Positions 45,142 through 54,170 are shown, counted from the stretch's first letter. The stretch is DNA of 64,000 bases from Sedimentitalea nanhaiensis DSM 24252 (GCF_000473225.1 NZ_KI421509.1:3986165-4050164), one strand, 5' to 3'. Numbers and translations are program-made. Notes: generated from the letters alone by a model not told the origin.

Positions 45142-46428
45142 TTACCCACCGGCCAGACCAAACGCTTGTGGCAACGCGAGGCTGATCTGTGGAAAGGCGA
45201 TCAGCAGCGCCAGAACGGCTATTTCAACCAGCACAAAAGGCACGACCGCAGCCGCAAGTTTCCAGTAGTTGACACCCGTCACCGCAGACACCACCAGCAG
45301 GCACCCCCCCATCGGCGGCGAAATCAACCCGATGCACAGATTGAAGCACAGCAATATTCCCAGATGTACAGGATCGGCCCCCTGGGCGATGGCCACCGGG
45401 GCCAGCAACGGTACCAGCAGCGCCAGCGCAACCGGTATGTCCAACACCATCCCGGCAATGATGAAAATCACGTTTATCGCCAGCATATAGCCGACGGGCC
45501 CCAGCCCCAGTGTCGTGACCAGCCCCGAGATCGCTTCGGGAATACGTTCGAGCGCACCAAGGTGGCCCAAAGCGGACACCGCGCAAATGATGATGAAAAT
45601 CGATCCCGATAGCATCGCGGTGCGTTGCAGCCCCTCGATGACCGAAGCGCGCGTCAGGCCGTCGTAGAACCATCCCGCCAGCAGCGCGACAAAGACCGCC
45701 ACACCCGCTGCTTCGGTCGGGGTCATCCAGCCAAACACGATACCGCCCAGAATGACGATGGGCAACGACAGGGCGGGCAGCGACCGTAGGATCGTCGGCA
45801 GCAACGGTGGCATGTCCTCGCGCGCCACACGGGGGTGATCCTGACGCCAGGCATAAACCGCATTCAGCCCGATCAGCGCCGCTGCAAGCACCAGTCCCGG
45901 CACAATACCCGCCAGGAACAACGCAGTGACGGATGTGCCCATCAACGCCCCATAAAAGATCAGGATGATTGATGGCGGCACGATCGGCCCGATGACCGAA
46001 GAGGCCGCCGTGATTGCGCTGGCATAGGTCGGCGAATAGCCGCGCTTGGTCATTTCCGGAACCAACGTGTTGCTCAGCGCCGCAGCATCGGCGACGGCTG
46101 ATCCGGAAATCCCGGCAAAGAATACCGATGTCAGCACATTCACGTGCCCCAACCCGCCGCGCAGCCGCCCGATGAGGGCCATCGACAGATTGATCAAGGC
46201 ACCGGTGATGCCGCCCCTGTTCATCAGCTCGCCCGCGAGGATGAACAGAGGCATGGCCATCAATGCAAAAACGTCGATCTTGGAAAAGATCTGTTGTGGC
46301 AGAATGGCAAGGTAGCGGGCGTTGTCCGAGGCGACAAAAGCCACAACTGCCGTGCCGCCGATCACATAGGCAATTGCCAGTCCCGACGCCAATAAAACCG
46401 CGGCGATGACAGGAGCCAACAGGATCAA
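45142..46428 (-). CDS. dctM: TRAP transporter large permease DctM
   Basis: 428 residues, normal for DctM, with about 12 helices and the conserved PLFILAGELMNRGGI, GGLGHVNVLTSVFFAGISGS, SVIGPIVPPSIILI and LGILLCFNLCIGLISPPMGG. The start is the unusual TTG at 46428, which overlaps the oxidoreductase stop as TTGA and has AAGAGG 8 bases upstream; the longer frame to 46659 merely runs through the previous gene. The gene order M-P-Q is reversed from the common P-Q-M. Confidence 0.88.
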   Translation of the reverse strand: MILLAPVIAAVLLASGLAIAYVIGGTAVVAFVASDNARYLAILPQQIFSKIDVFALMAMPLFILAGELMNRGGITGALINLSMALIGRLRGGLGHVNVLTSVFFAGISGSAVADAAALSNTLVPEMTKRGYSPTYASAITAASSVIGPIVPPSIILIFYGALMGTSVTALFLAGIVPGLVLAAALIGLNAVYAWRQDHPRVAREDMPPLLPTILRSLPALSLPIVILGGIVFGWMTPTEAAGVAVFVALLAGWFYDGLTRASVIEGLQRTAMLSGSIFIIICAVSALGHLGALERIPEAISGLVTTLGLGPVGYMLAINVIFIIAGMVLDIPVALALLVPLLAPVAIAQGADPVHLGILLCFNLCIGLISPPMGGCLLVVSAVTGVNYWKLAAAVVPFVLVEIAVLALLIAFPQISLALPQAFGLAGG

Positions 46429-47558
46429 GCCGCTTGCCTCTTGCGCGAATGGCACAGGCTCTGCGCCACTATTCCATGATCGGAAATATCGGCCGGAATG
46501 TCCTGACCGCGCACCAAAGCGGCGGCTGTACGCGCCATAGCGGGCGCTGACTGAATGCCGTAGCCGCCCTGCCCGACCAGCCAGAAGAACCCGGATGCAT
46601 CCGGATCGAAATCTGCCATCGGGGACCCATCCGGCAGAAAGCTGCGCAACCCGGCCCACTTGTTGTCGATACGGCGCACATTCAGATCAAAAGCCCGCTG
46701 GATACGATCGACACAGATTGCGACGTCCAACTCATCGGGTTGCGCATCACAGGGCGGTGACGGTGTCGCATCCGCCGGCGATATCAGCAACTTTCCCGCA
46801 TCCGGTTTGAGATAGAACTGTTCCTGTGCATCCACCGTCATCGGCCAATCGTCTATTCGGGCGCGATCCGGCCCCCCGACGATCATCACGGTGCGCCGCT
46901 TGGGAGTCAGCCCGACCGGTTCTATCCCTGCAAGCTGTGCCAGCTGATCCCCCCACGCACCCGCAGCGTTGATGACGACAGGCGCTTTGAAGATCCCCGC
47001 CCTGGTTTCGACCTGCCAGTCGTCGGCATGGCTCAGCCCGGTGACTTCGGCATTTGTCTGGATACTGCCGCCGCGTGACCGCAACAATTTGAGATAATGC
47101 TGATGCAGACCGTTCACGTCGATATCTGCGGCATGGCCGTCCCAAAGCCCCGCGCAGGCATAGCCATCGCGCAACAGCGGCTGTCGCGCCGCAACCTCCT
47201 CCGCTGAGAGCCGCGCCACTGCATCTCTCAGCTCATATTCAAGAGCCTCCAACGCTTCGGCCTGATCTGAACGTGCCACGAACAGCAGCCCACAGGGATG
47301 CAACAACGGGCGGTCCGGGAACCCACCTCCGCCTGCATGAAAAAAGCTGCGTGAGGCGCGCGTTAACGCCCGGATAACGGGGGGGCCATAGCTTTCGGCA
47401 TAGACTGCCGCTGAACGGCCTGTGGTATGATATCCGGGTTGGGTTTCGCGTTCGATCAGAATTACCGGGCAGTGGGCCGCCAGTTCCGCCGCCACCGATG
47501 CGCCCGCAATACCCGCGCCTATTACGATGCAGTCGGTCGAACTGTCAGTCTGGGTCAT
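46425..47558 (-). CDS. FAD-dependent amino-acid oxidase/dehydrogenase-like (DAO family)
   Basis: 377 residues of the DAO/glycine-oxidase-like family. FAD-binding CIVIGAGIAGASVAAEL near residue 10, then RETQPGYHTTGRSAAVYAES, and a C-terminal GFFWLVGQGGYGIQSAPAMA. The start at 47558 (MTQTDSSTDC) has GGAGC upstream; the frame continues 15 codons into the operator region and is not used. First gene of the operon, directly behind the inverted repeats. It probably oxidises the amino-acid part of the imported compound. Confidence 0.87.
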   Translation of the reverse strand: MTQTDSSTDCIVIGAGIAGASVAAELAAHCPVILIERETQPGYHTTGRSAAVYAESYGPPVIRALTRASRSFFHAGGGGFPDRPLLHPCGLLFVARSDQAEALEALEYELRDAVARLSAEEVAARQPLLRDGYACAGLWDGHAADIDVNGLHQHYLKLLRSRGGSIQTNAEVTGLSHADDWQVETRAGIFKAPVVINAAGAWGDQLAQLAGIEPVGLTPKRRTVMIVGGPDRARIDDWPMTVDAQEQFYLKPDAGKLLISPADATPSPPCDAQPDELDVAICVDRIQRAFDLNVRRIDNKWAGLRSFLPDGSPMADFDPDASGFFWLVGQGGYGIQSAPAMARTAAALVRGQDIPADISDHGIVAQSLCHSRKRQAA

Positions 47559-47588
47559 GTTTGCTCCGGCACCAATTTCTATACGCCT

Positions 47589-47642
47589 AACACAATTTTC
47601 CAATCGGAAAAAGAGACAGTTTTCTCATTGGAAAATTGTGTT
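47589..47642. promoter_or_regulatory. Large inverted repeat operator between DAO operon and XRE-cupin regulator
   Basis: AACACAATTTTCCAAT (47589-47604) and its exact reverse complement (47627-47642) flank 22 bases. Inside lie two smaller dyads, TTTTCC-AATC-GGAAAA (47596-47611, perfect) and TTTTCTCATTGGAAAA (47620-47635, imperfect), centred 24 bases apart, just over two helical turns. This is a typical layout for two dimers of a repressor and lies exactly in the divergent spacer, so the XRE-cupin protein at 47677 is the likely binder. Confidence 0.75.
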
Positions 47643-47676
47643 GGCCTTATGAGCGGTTCGACCCTATGCTCCGGGC

Positions 47677-48285
47677 ATGACCACCGCCACGAATCCGGAC
47701 AGCCAACGCCTTGAGTTCGGACGTCGTATTCGCCGCCTGCGCCGGGAAAAAGGTTGGACCCTTGCCGAACTCTGCGCCCGTTCGGGTCTGGCGATATCGA
47801 CCATTTCAAAGGCCGAGCGCGGCATCATCGCACTGACCTATGATCGTCTGGCCCTGCTGGCAGCTGGACTTGAGACTGACATGTCGGCGTTTTTTTCGGA
47901 CACCGGAGAGATCTTTGAGCCAGGCAGTTTAGCGGTCGCCAGAAAAGGAGAATTCGAACGTCAGGAAACGTCGAACTACGTTTATGAAATGCTGTTTCCC
48001 GAAGTCTGGCACAAATCGATGCAGCCCATGATGGGCACGTTAAAAGCGCATGAGCTGCATCAGTTTGAGGACTTCGTCCGCCATCCTGGTCAGGAATTCC
48101 TGACCGTTCTCGAGGGGGCTGTCACGGTGCATCTCGAGGGGCGCGAACCGGTCCGTCTGAACGTCGGGGACAGTATCTATTTCGACAGCGCCGTTGGCCA
48201 TCTTTATGCCTCAGACAGCGATAGCGACGCGCGCATTCTGGTGGTTTGCGACAGCATACCGCGTCCCGGGGAAAAGTCTCGCTGA
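47677..48285 (+). CDS. XRE-family regulator with cupin sensor domain
   Basis: 202 residues: N-terminal helix-turn-helix (FGRRIRRLRREKGWTLAELC, then SGLAISTISKAERG) and a C-terminal cupin (about 110-190; HPGQEFLTVLEGAVTVHLEG and GDSIYFDSAVGHLYASD). This architecture is that of PuuR-like regulators, which sense small amines, amino acids or sugars. It is divergent from the DAO-TRAP-MlrC operon and is its likely repressor, using the inverted repeats at 47589-47642. Confidence 0.88.
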   Translation: MTTATNPDSQRLEFGRRIRRLRREKGWTLAELCARSGLAISTISKAERGIIALTYDRLALLAAGLETDMSAFFSDTGEIFEPGSLAVARKGEFERQETSNYVYEMLFPEVWHKSMQPMMGTLKAHELHQFEDFVRHPGQEFLTVLEGAVTVHLEGREPVRLNVGDSIYFDSAVGHLYASDSDSDARILVVCDSIPRPGEKSR

Positions 48286-48489
48286 CCCCCTCCTGATCGT
48301 GCGACCCGCACCCGGCACAGACGTTTCTTTCAGAGCAAGCTGAAACAACCAATCCGTTCATCCTTGCCGCCGCAATATGGATGACGCGACCTATTGCCAG
48401 AAACGCACACTGCATTTCATCATTGGAACGAATACACCCAGAAATTGGACCCATGACGCAGCGCGGAGGGACACACTCCCAAACGGCTG

Positions 48490-49076
48490 AAACCACCGTG
48501 ACGACCCCGCCGGTGTTCGACAATCCGATCGCGAGCGCGAAATCGCCGCGCTGCGGAAAGAGACCCGTATGCTTTGGGATGAGAGGGAAGTGCAAAAAAG
48601 GCCACCCAGTCAGAGCCAGCGCAAAGACATGGTGGCGCGCGCATATCCGGGACCAATTTCGCCTTTCCCTGGGCAGCTATGGCCGCCTGATGCGCGAGAA
48701 CGGAAATGCCGTGAAGAAAAAACGGGACATTCAAGGCTGCGACCGACAACAACCACAGTTTCTATATCGCGCCGCACCTGCTGAACAGGGACTTCTCGGC
48801 AGCCCGCCCAACCGGGAACGAGCGGGTGACATCGGCTATATTTGGACACCGGAGGGCTGGCTTTATTTGGCGGTCATGGTTGATCTGCACTCCCGGCGCG
48901 TCATCGGCTCGGCGGTCAACAACAGAATGAAGCGCGACCTGGCGATCCGCGCTCTGAACATGGCCATCGCCCTGCGGCGGCCGTCTGCGGGCTGTATCCA
49001 TTACACCGACAGGGGCAGCCAATACTGTTCTCACGACTATCAGAAACTTCTGCACCAGCATGGCATCCGGGCGTCC
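48490..49076 (+). pseudogene. IS3-family transposase remnant (orfA tail and orfB middle)
   Basis: At about 48533-48640 one frame reads REREIAALRKETRMLWDERE, the coiled tail of an IS3 orfA. At about 48810-49070, NRERAGDIGYIWTPEGWLYL, then DLHSRRVIGSAVNNRMKRDL and CIHYTDRGSQYCSHDYQKLL, is the DDE catalytic core of orfB with the first two Asp residues. The sequence stops matching after LLHQHGIRAS and passes into an IS5 relic of opposite orientation. The glutamate end of the DDE triad is missing, so the element is dead. Confidence 0.8.
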
Positions 49077-49077
49077 G

Positions 49078-49360
49078 CAGATGTCTGTAACCGCGTGCAG
49101 TCCGGTGTTCATGCCGCCCTTGGCGCGGGCGCCCTTTCGGGACATTGCTGCGCGATGCCCTGCCGGGCAGTGATCGGACGTCCACGCCCCCCTTTTTGAC
49201 CGCAGGCTGCAAGCACCTTGAGGTACCTTGCATCGATCGAGATGGTCTTGTTGTTCGGGGCCTGTTCGGCCAGGCTCATCATGAACCTGGCGAAGACGCC
49301 CATATCACTCCAGCGCTTCCAGCGGTTGTATGACGTCTTGGGGCGAGCATCTGCGCCCAC
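49078..49360 (-). pseudogene. IS5-family transposase fragment, interrupted by palindromic repeat
   Basis: Leftward: ARPKTSYNRWKRWSDMGVFA, then MMSLAEQAPNNKTISIDARY and LKVLAACGQKGGRGRPI, then an insertion at 49135-49171, then in another frame RAKGGMNTGLHAVTDICGRP. These are consecutive blocks of an IS5-type transposase, including the first catalytic Asp in SIDA. Both ends are missing. It directly abuts the end of the livM gene at 49370 and the IS3 relic at about 49077. Confidence 0.8.
49135..49172 (-). repeat. Tandem-hairpin palindromic repeat, copy B, inserted in IS5 transposase relic
   Basis: The 36-bp core at 49137-49172 equals the one at 23835-23870 except for one base, which changes a T-A pair to T-G in the hairpin and so keeps pairing. 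The insertion splits the IS5 sequence GATC / GGGCGC, leaving the normal GRGRPI and (R)xKGGMNT coding blocks on its two sides. As in copy A, GATC adjoins the repeat. Confidence 0.75.
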
Positions 49361-49369
49361 AAACTGCGT

Positions 49370-50437
49370 TCAACCGCTGCGCACGCTTTCGCGCAGCCGC
49401 CCGACAATCCCGGTGGGAAAGAAATAGACACTGAGGATGAACAGGACACCCATCCACAAAAGCCAGCGGTCAGGATTCAACAATGCGGGCAACAGCGGCA
49501 CATCCGCCAATGCGACGGCTGCGACGCCCATCAGCGATTGCAGATAGGTCTGAGCCAGCACAAACAGCGTTGCCCCAACCGCAGCACCGTACATCGTGCC
49601 CATGCCGCCGATGACTGTCATCAACAGGATATCAAGCATGATCTCAAAACTCAGCACGGTATCGGGACCGACATAGCGCAGCCAAAGAGCATATAGACTG
49701 CCGGCCAGGGCCGCCATCACCGCCGACAGGCAAGTGGCGACCGTGCGATACCAAACGACGCGATACCCGATCGCCTCGGCGCGAAAATCGTTCTCGCGGA
49801 TCGCCTGCAACACCCGCCCAAAGGGCGAATTGACCACCCGCAGCATGACCAGGAACAGCACCAGAGACACGCTGAAAACCAGATAGTAATTCAACAGCTT
49901 GCCATTGAACCGCACGCCGAGCACCGGTTCATTCAGCAACTTGAACGCCGGCGTCAGTTCACGCGGGATCCGCAGTGTCATGCCGTCCTCGCCCCCCGTC
50001 AACCCGCTGAGCTGACTGACCAGAACCGCCACTGCCGAGGCCACCGCAAGCGTGATCATCGCAAAGAAGATCGCCCGCACCCGCAGTGAGAACAATGCGA
50101 TCGCAAATGCCAGCACCGCCGCAGCCAGCGCGCCCAGAACCGCGCCCAGCACCACCGGGACAAACCCGCGCTCCATCCCGTCCACCGCCAGCGCCACGCC
50201 ATAGGCTCCCAGACCAAAAAACATGGTATGGGCAAAGCTGACGATGCCGGTATAGCCCAGCATCAAATCATAGCTGGCCACCAACACGACAAACACACAG
50301 ATCCGCGCCGCAGTCTCCAGAGACCGCACACCGGGAAACAGGAATGGCGCAGTGGCAAGGCCGATCAGGATGGCCATCAACAATACGCCCAGGACCACGG
50401 ACCGGGGCCGATCACCCGAAATCAGCACGCTCAGCAT
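49370..50437 (-). CDS. livM: Branched-chain amino acid-type ABC permease LivM
   Basis: 355 residues with about 10 helices. LVASYDLMLGYTGIVSFAHTMFF shows the LivM-type GYTG...SFAH motif, and EIMLDILLMTVIGGMGTMYGAAVGA is the conserved EAA-like loop. The gene lies one base after livH and is the last in the operon; an IS5 relic begins about 10 bases beyond its stop. The C-terminus (RLRESVRSG) looks normal, so the relic has not truncated it noticeably. Confidence 0.88.
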   Translation of the reverse strand: MLSVLISGDRPRSVVLGVLLMAILIGLATAPFLFPGVRSLETAARICVFVVLVASYDLMLGYTGIVSFAHTMFFGLGAYGVALAVDGMERGFVPVVLGAVLGALAAAVLAFAIALFSLRVRAIFFAMITLAVASAVAVLVSQLSGLTGGEDGMTLRIPRELTPAFKLLNEPVLGVRFNGKLLNYYLVFSVSLVLFLVMLRVVNSPFGRVLQAIRENDFRAEAIGYRVVWYRTVATCLSAVMAALAGSLYALWLRYVGPDTVLSFEIMLDILLMTVIGGMGTMYGAAVGATLFVLAQTYLQSLMGVAAVALADVPLLPALLNPDRWLLWMGVLFILSVYFFPTGIVGRLRESVRSG

Positions 50438-50438
50438 G

Positions 50439-51470
50439 TCATTTCGCCTTTACCACTGGCATCATCCCTTGGGGGCGCCACATCAAAATCGCGGTCATCA
50501 GCGCGATGTTGGAAATCAGCGCCGCCTTGGGTTCGAGGAACGCGATATAGTTTTGCATCAGCCCGACCATCAGCGCGCCGATGAATGCGCCTTCGACCGA
50601 TCCCAGCCCGCCGATGATCACCACGATAAAGACCAACACCATCATATCCTCGCCCATGCCTGCGGTGATAACCTCTTGATAGAACCCCCACATCACCCCG
50701 CCCAGCCCCGCCAGCGCCGACCCGGCGATGAACACCCCGACAAAGACCATCCCCAGCCGGTATCCCAGCGCCTCGACCATCTCGCCGTTCTCAACCCCGG
50801 CACGCACGATCAACCCGATCCGTGTGCGCCGCAGCACCAGACGCATGGCGACAAACACCGCCAACCCCACGGCGACCGCCAACAACCGGTATTTTTCCAG
50901 CGCGGCCCCGGCAAAGGTGATCGCGCCCTTCAGGGTTTCTGGCCGGGCGAAAAAGATCTCGTCCGGGCCCCAGATCATCACGATGACCTGCTCGACCACG
51001 ATCAGCCCGCCCATGGTGATCAGGATCTGCTTTAGGTGCGCACCGTATACTGGCCGAATGATGACACGCTCAAAAATCCAGCCCAGAACCCCTGTCACCA
51101 GCATCGCCGCCAGCACGCCCAGTCCCACTGCCAGCAGGTTCAGCACCAGCGATGGCGCACCGGCCCAATGCCCCAACGCCAACACCGTGCTAACTCCGAC
51201 AAAGGCACCAACCGATACAAATGCGCCGTGGCCGAAATTGATCACGTCCATCAGCCCGAACACCAGCGTCAGCCCCGAAGCCATGACAAAGATCATCATC
51301 CCCATCGCCAGCGCGGACACCGTCAGTGTCAGCCACGATGACATCGAACCGATGGCGAAAAAGCCCAGCAGGATCAGCGCCGGCACCATCAGCCAGGGCG
51401 CGGCCCAGTCCAGCCGCGCGCCAAAGGAGACGGCGGCCATGGTGGGTCGGTGGTCAGGGGCATCGCTCAT
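50439..51470 (-). CDS. livH: Branched-chain amino acid-type ABC permease LivH
   Basis: 343 residues, LivH/UrtB family: GLMDVINFGHGAFVSVGAFV (the NxxHG motif), IIRPVYGAHLKQILITMGG, and FIVVIIGGLGSVEGAFIGAL as the EAA-like loop. It is about 40 residues longer than usual at the N-terminus, with an extra hydrophilic lead and helices. Forms the channel with LivM. Confidence 0.88.
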   Translation of the reverse strand: MSDAPDHRPTMAAVSFGARLDWAAPWLMVPALILLGFFAIGSMSSWLTLTVSALAMGMMIFVMASGLTLVFGLMDVINFGHGAFVSVGAFVGVSTVLALGHWAGAPSLVLNLLAVGLGVLAAMLVTGVLGWIFERVIIRPVYGAHLKQILITMGGLIVVEQVIVMIWGPDEIFFARPETLKGAITFAGAALEKYRLLAVAVGLAVFVAMRLVLRRTRIGLIVRAGVENGEMVEALGYRLGMVFVGVFIAGSALAGLGGVMWGFYQEVITAGMGEDMMVLVFIVVIIGGLGSVEGAFIGALMVGLMQNYIAFLEPKAALISNIALMTAILMWRPQGMMPVVKAK

Positions 51471-51471
51471 A

Positions 51472-52194
51472 TCACTTACCTTCCATGCTGAGACCCATCA
51501 GCCGCTCCTGCAGCCCGGCATCATCCGCCAGTTCGGACATCTCCCCACTCCAGACGATGCGACCGTCATCCATCACCGCCGCATGGTCGCCAAGGGCGCG
51601 GGCGACGGCGAAATTCTGTTCTACCAACAAGATCGACGCGCCACCGTCCTTCAATTCACGCAGCGCCGCGACCATGGTGGAAATGATCGCCGGAGCCAGC
51701 CCCTTGGTCGGCTCGTCGATCAGATACAACTTGCGGTCCTCAGCCATGGCACGGGCAATCGACAGCATTTGCTTTTGCCCCCCCGACAGGGTGCCTGCAT
51801 CGGACGTCCAAAAGGTGCGCAGCGGCGGAAAGGCGGCAAAGATCCGGTCGCGCCGCTCTGCAAGAAGCCGACCGGAGACCGCCGCCAACACCATGTTTTC
51901 CTCGACGGTCAGATCGGAAAAGATGCCCATATTCTCGGGAACATAGCCAATGCCAAGGCGGGCACGCGCCGAGGTCGCACGGGCGGTGATGTCCATGCCG
52001 TCAAAACCGATCACGCCCTGACGCGCCACCAGATGCCCCATGATCGTGCGCAGGGTTGTTGTCTTGCCAACGCCATTGCGCCCCAGCAACATGGTCACGG
52101 CCCCGCGCGGAACAGCCAGATCGACCCCCTGGAGGATGTGATATTGCGCGATGTCAGCCTGCACGCCGGTCAGGGTCAGAATGGTGTCAGACAT
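51472..52194 (-). CDS. livF: Branched-chain amino acid-type ABC ATPase LivF
   Basis: 240 residues: Walker A GRNGVGKTT near residue 36, signature LSGGQKQML, Walker B LYLIDEPTKGLAP, and the LivF-type GIGYVPENMGIFSDLTVEEN. The start at 52194 overlaps the livG stop by 8 bases (GATGTCTGA). Pairs with LivG to power uptake. Confidence 0.9.
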   Translation of the reverse strand: MSDTILTLTGVQADIAQYHILQGVDLAVPRGAVTMLLGRNGVGKTTTLRTIMGHLVARQGVIGFDGMDITARATSARARLGIGYVPENMGIFSDLTVEENMVLAAVSGRLLAERRDRIFAAFPPLRTFWTSDAGTLSGGQKQMLSIARAMAEDRKLYLIDEPTKGLAPAIISTMVAALRELKDGGASILLVEQNFAVARALGDHAAVMDDGRIVWSGEMSELADDAGLQERLMGLSMEGK

Positions 52195-52951
52195 CTTCGA
52201 TAGCTCGCCCCATATAGGCCTCTTGGACCACATCCGACGCCATCACCTCTGCCGGATCGCCATCTGCTGCCAGCGCGCCATTGTGCAACACAATGATGCG
52301 GTCGGCCAGGTTACGGATCACGTCCATCTTGTGTTCGACCAGCAGGATAGTGCGGTCGGCACGCCCGCGCAGTCCGGCGATCAGTTCCAGGACGGCGGGG
52401 GCTTCGTCCACGCTCATTCCCGCCGTGGGCTCGTCAAACATATAAACCAGCGGATCCAAAGCGATCAGCATCGCGACCTCCAGCTTGCGCTGGTTGCCGT
52501 GGGACAGCTCTGACACCTTGTGATCCGCTAGCTCGCTCAGTCGCACGCGGGCCAGAACCTCGGCGGCTTCGTCCGACATGTACCGCTGACGGCTTGCCAT
52601 GGAAAACAGATCGAAGCCGCGATGGCGGCGCGACTGAACCACCAGTCGCAGGTTCTCAAACACCGTGAGGTCCGGAAACAGGTTGGTCAGTTGGAAGGCC
52701 CGCCCCAAGCCGGCGCGGCAGCGCGCCGCAACGCTGTGCCGGGTGATGGCGCTGCCCCGCAACAGCACCTGCCCCGCACTGGGAGCGATCTGGCCCGAAA
52801 TCAGATTGAAATATGTCGTTTTCCCCGCCCCGTTCGGTCCGACAATGGTGGTGATCTGGCCCGGCGCAAACGCGCAACTGACGCCATCGACGGCCACATG
52901 ACCGCCAAAGCGTACCGTCAGGTCGCGGGTTTCCAATAGGGCGTCGGACAT
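52187..52951 (-). CDS. livG: Branched-chain amino acid-type ABC ATPase LivG
   Basis: 254 residues: Walker A GPNGAGKTT near residue 38, LivG-type GLGRAFQLTNLFPDLTVFEN, signature LSHGNQRKLEV, Walker B VYMFDEPTAGMS. The glutamate after Walker B is present. It is the second gene of the operon, 46 bases after the binding protein and behind a strong hairpin. Confidence 0.9.
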   Translation of the reverse strand: MSDALLETRDLTVRFGGHVAVDGVSCAFAPGQITTIVGPNGAGKTTYFNLISGQIAPSAGQVLLRGSAITRHSVAARCRAGLGRAFQLTNLFPDLTVFENLRLVVQSRRHRGFDLFSMASRQRYMSDEAAEVLARVRLSELADHKVSELSHGNQRKLEVAMLIALDPLVYMFDEPTAGMSVDEAPAVLELIAGLRGRADRTILLVEHKMDVIRNLADRIIVLHNGALAADGDPAEVMASDVVQEAYMGRAIEDV

Positions 52952-52975
52952 GGGGCGGGAGTCCCGGCAAGGGTT

Positions 52976-52992
52976 GGGGGGCGATGCCCCCC
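52976..52992 (-). promoter_or_regulatory. GC hairpin between binding-protein gene and livG
   Basis: GGGGGGC and GCCCCCC form a 7-bp perfect stem with a 3-base loop just after the binding-protein stop codon. No T run follows, so it is probably not a full terminator. Such hairpins commonly protect the 3' end of the binding-protein part of the message and let it accumulate above the other subunits. Confidence 0.55.
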
Positions 52993-52997
52993 GCAGT

Positions 52998-54170
52998 TCA
53001 GTTCTGGACCGGGATATCCATGTCCTCGATGGTCAATTCACGCACAAGCACCGGAACGCCGTAATCCTTGCCTTCCTGGATTTCGGTGCGGAAATGATAC
53101 ATGGATTGCAGCGCCTGATGGTCCTTGATCCGGAACTGCATCACGCCCTTGGGGGTCATCCACTCCATGCCCTCCATCGCGGCGAGCAGATCTTCGGTCT
53201 CGGTCGACCCTGCCTTGCGGATCGCTTCGACCACGGCCATTCCTGCCGCCATGCCGCCAGCGGTAAAGAAATCGGGTGGGGTACCAAAACGTTCCATGTG
53301 CTCTTTGACCAGCCAGTCGTTCACTTCGTTCTGGGGGATCTCATAATAATAGTATGTAGCGCCCTCCATGCCGGGCAGTTCCTTATAGGCCTTCAACGCG
53401 GCCAGGATGTTGCCGCCAGTGGCGATCTCAATGCCAAAGCGTGACGGATCCATGGCGTTGATCTTGGACATCGGGTTGCCGCCCCCGGCCCAAATGATGA
53501 ACAATCGCTTTTCACCCTCAATATCCTTCATTGCATTAAAAATGCGCTCGGCGGCGGCGGTGAAATCGGTGGTGTCGGTCGGCACGTATTCCTCGTGCGC
53601 AACGGTGGCGCCGGTGCCTTCCAGAGCCGACCGGAACGCGGCCACCCCGTCTCGGCCAAAGGCATAGTCCTGTGCCAGTGTCGCCACGGTCACGCCCTCG
53701 CCGCCCAGAGCGACGGCGTTGGAAATCGCGTCCTGCGAGGAATTGCGCCCGGTGCGAAAGATATAGCGGTTCCAGTTTTCGCCGGTGATTGAATCCGCCA
53801 CCGCCGGCTCTACGATCAGGATGCGTTCGTATTCCTCGGCCACCGGCAGCATCGCAAGTGCTACGCCGGAACTGACCGGGCCAACGGCGATCTGTGCGTC
53901 GTCATCGCCGAACGCCTCTGCCAACGCGGCGCGACCGATGTCGGGTTTCAGTTGCGTGTCCTTTTCGATCACCACAATATCCTGACCCTCGATCTGCATC
54001 GTGCCGCCGGTGGCGTATTCCAGCCCCAGCATCAGTCCGGTGTGCGATTGCGCGGCATAGGCCTCGAGAGCACCGGTCTTGCCATAAACATGGGCGATGC
54101 GAATCTCGGCCTGCACCGATCCGGCCATCAAAGCGCCCACAGCAGCGGCGGCTGCGATCATTTTTCTCAT
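52998..54170 (-). CDS. Branched-chain amino acid/amide-type ABC binding protein
   Basis: 390 residues. Signal peptide (MIAAAAAVGALMAGSVQA, cleaved before EIRIAHVYG), then the type-I binding fold: GALEAYAAQSHTGLMLGLEY, VGPVSSGVALAMLPVAEEY and RNSSQDAISNAVALGGEGV. The start at 54170 has GGGAG upstream; the frame is open 22 codons further. First gene of the leftward liv-type operon. The ligand could be an amino acid, amide or aromatic acid; it cannot be told from the sequence. Confidence 0.88.
   Translation of the reverse strand: MRKMIAAAAAVGALMAGSVQAEIRIAHVYGKTGALEAYAAQSHTGLMLGLEYATGGTMQIEGQDIVVIEKDTQLKPDIGRAALAEAFGDDDAQIAVGPVSSGVALAMLPVAEEYERILIVEPAVADSITGENWNRYIFRTGRNSSQDAISNAVALGGEGVTVATLAQDYAFGRDGVAAFRSALEGTGATVAHEEYVPTDTTDFTAAAERIFNAMKDIEGEKRLFIIWAGGGNPMSKINAMDPSRFGIEIATGGNILAALKAYKELPGMEGATYYYYEIPQNEVNDWLVKEHMERFGTPPDFFTAGGMAAGMAVVEAIRKAGSTETEDLLAAMEGMEWMTPKGVMQFRIKDHQALQSMYHFRTEIQEGKDYGVPVLVRELTIEDMDIPVQN

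Noticed and set aside
46429-46659. Upstream extension of the dctM reading frame
   Set aside because: It is antisense-like overlap with the DAO-type gene; TTG 46428 with a ribosome site gives the normal DctM length.
48381-49199. A 272-codon rightward open frame that looks like a gene
   Set aside because: It crosses an orfA tail, an IS3 orfB core and then the reverse strand of an IS5 relic; its N-terminal and C-terminal parts have no family similarity.
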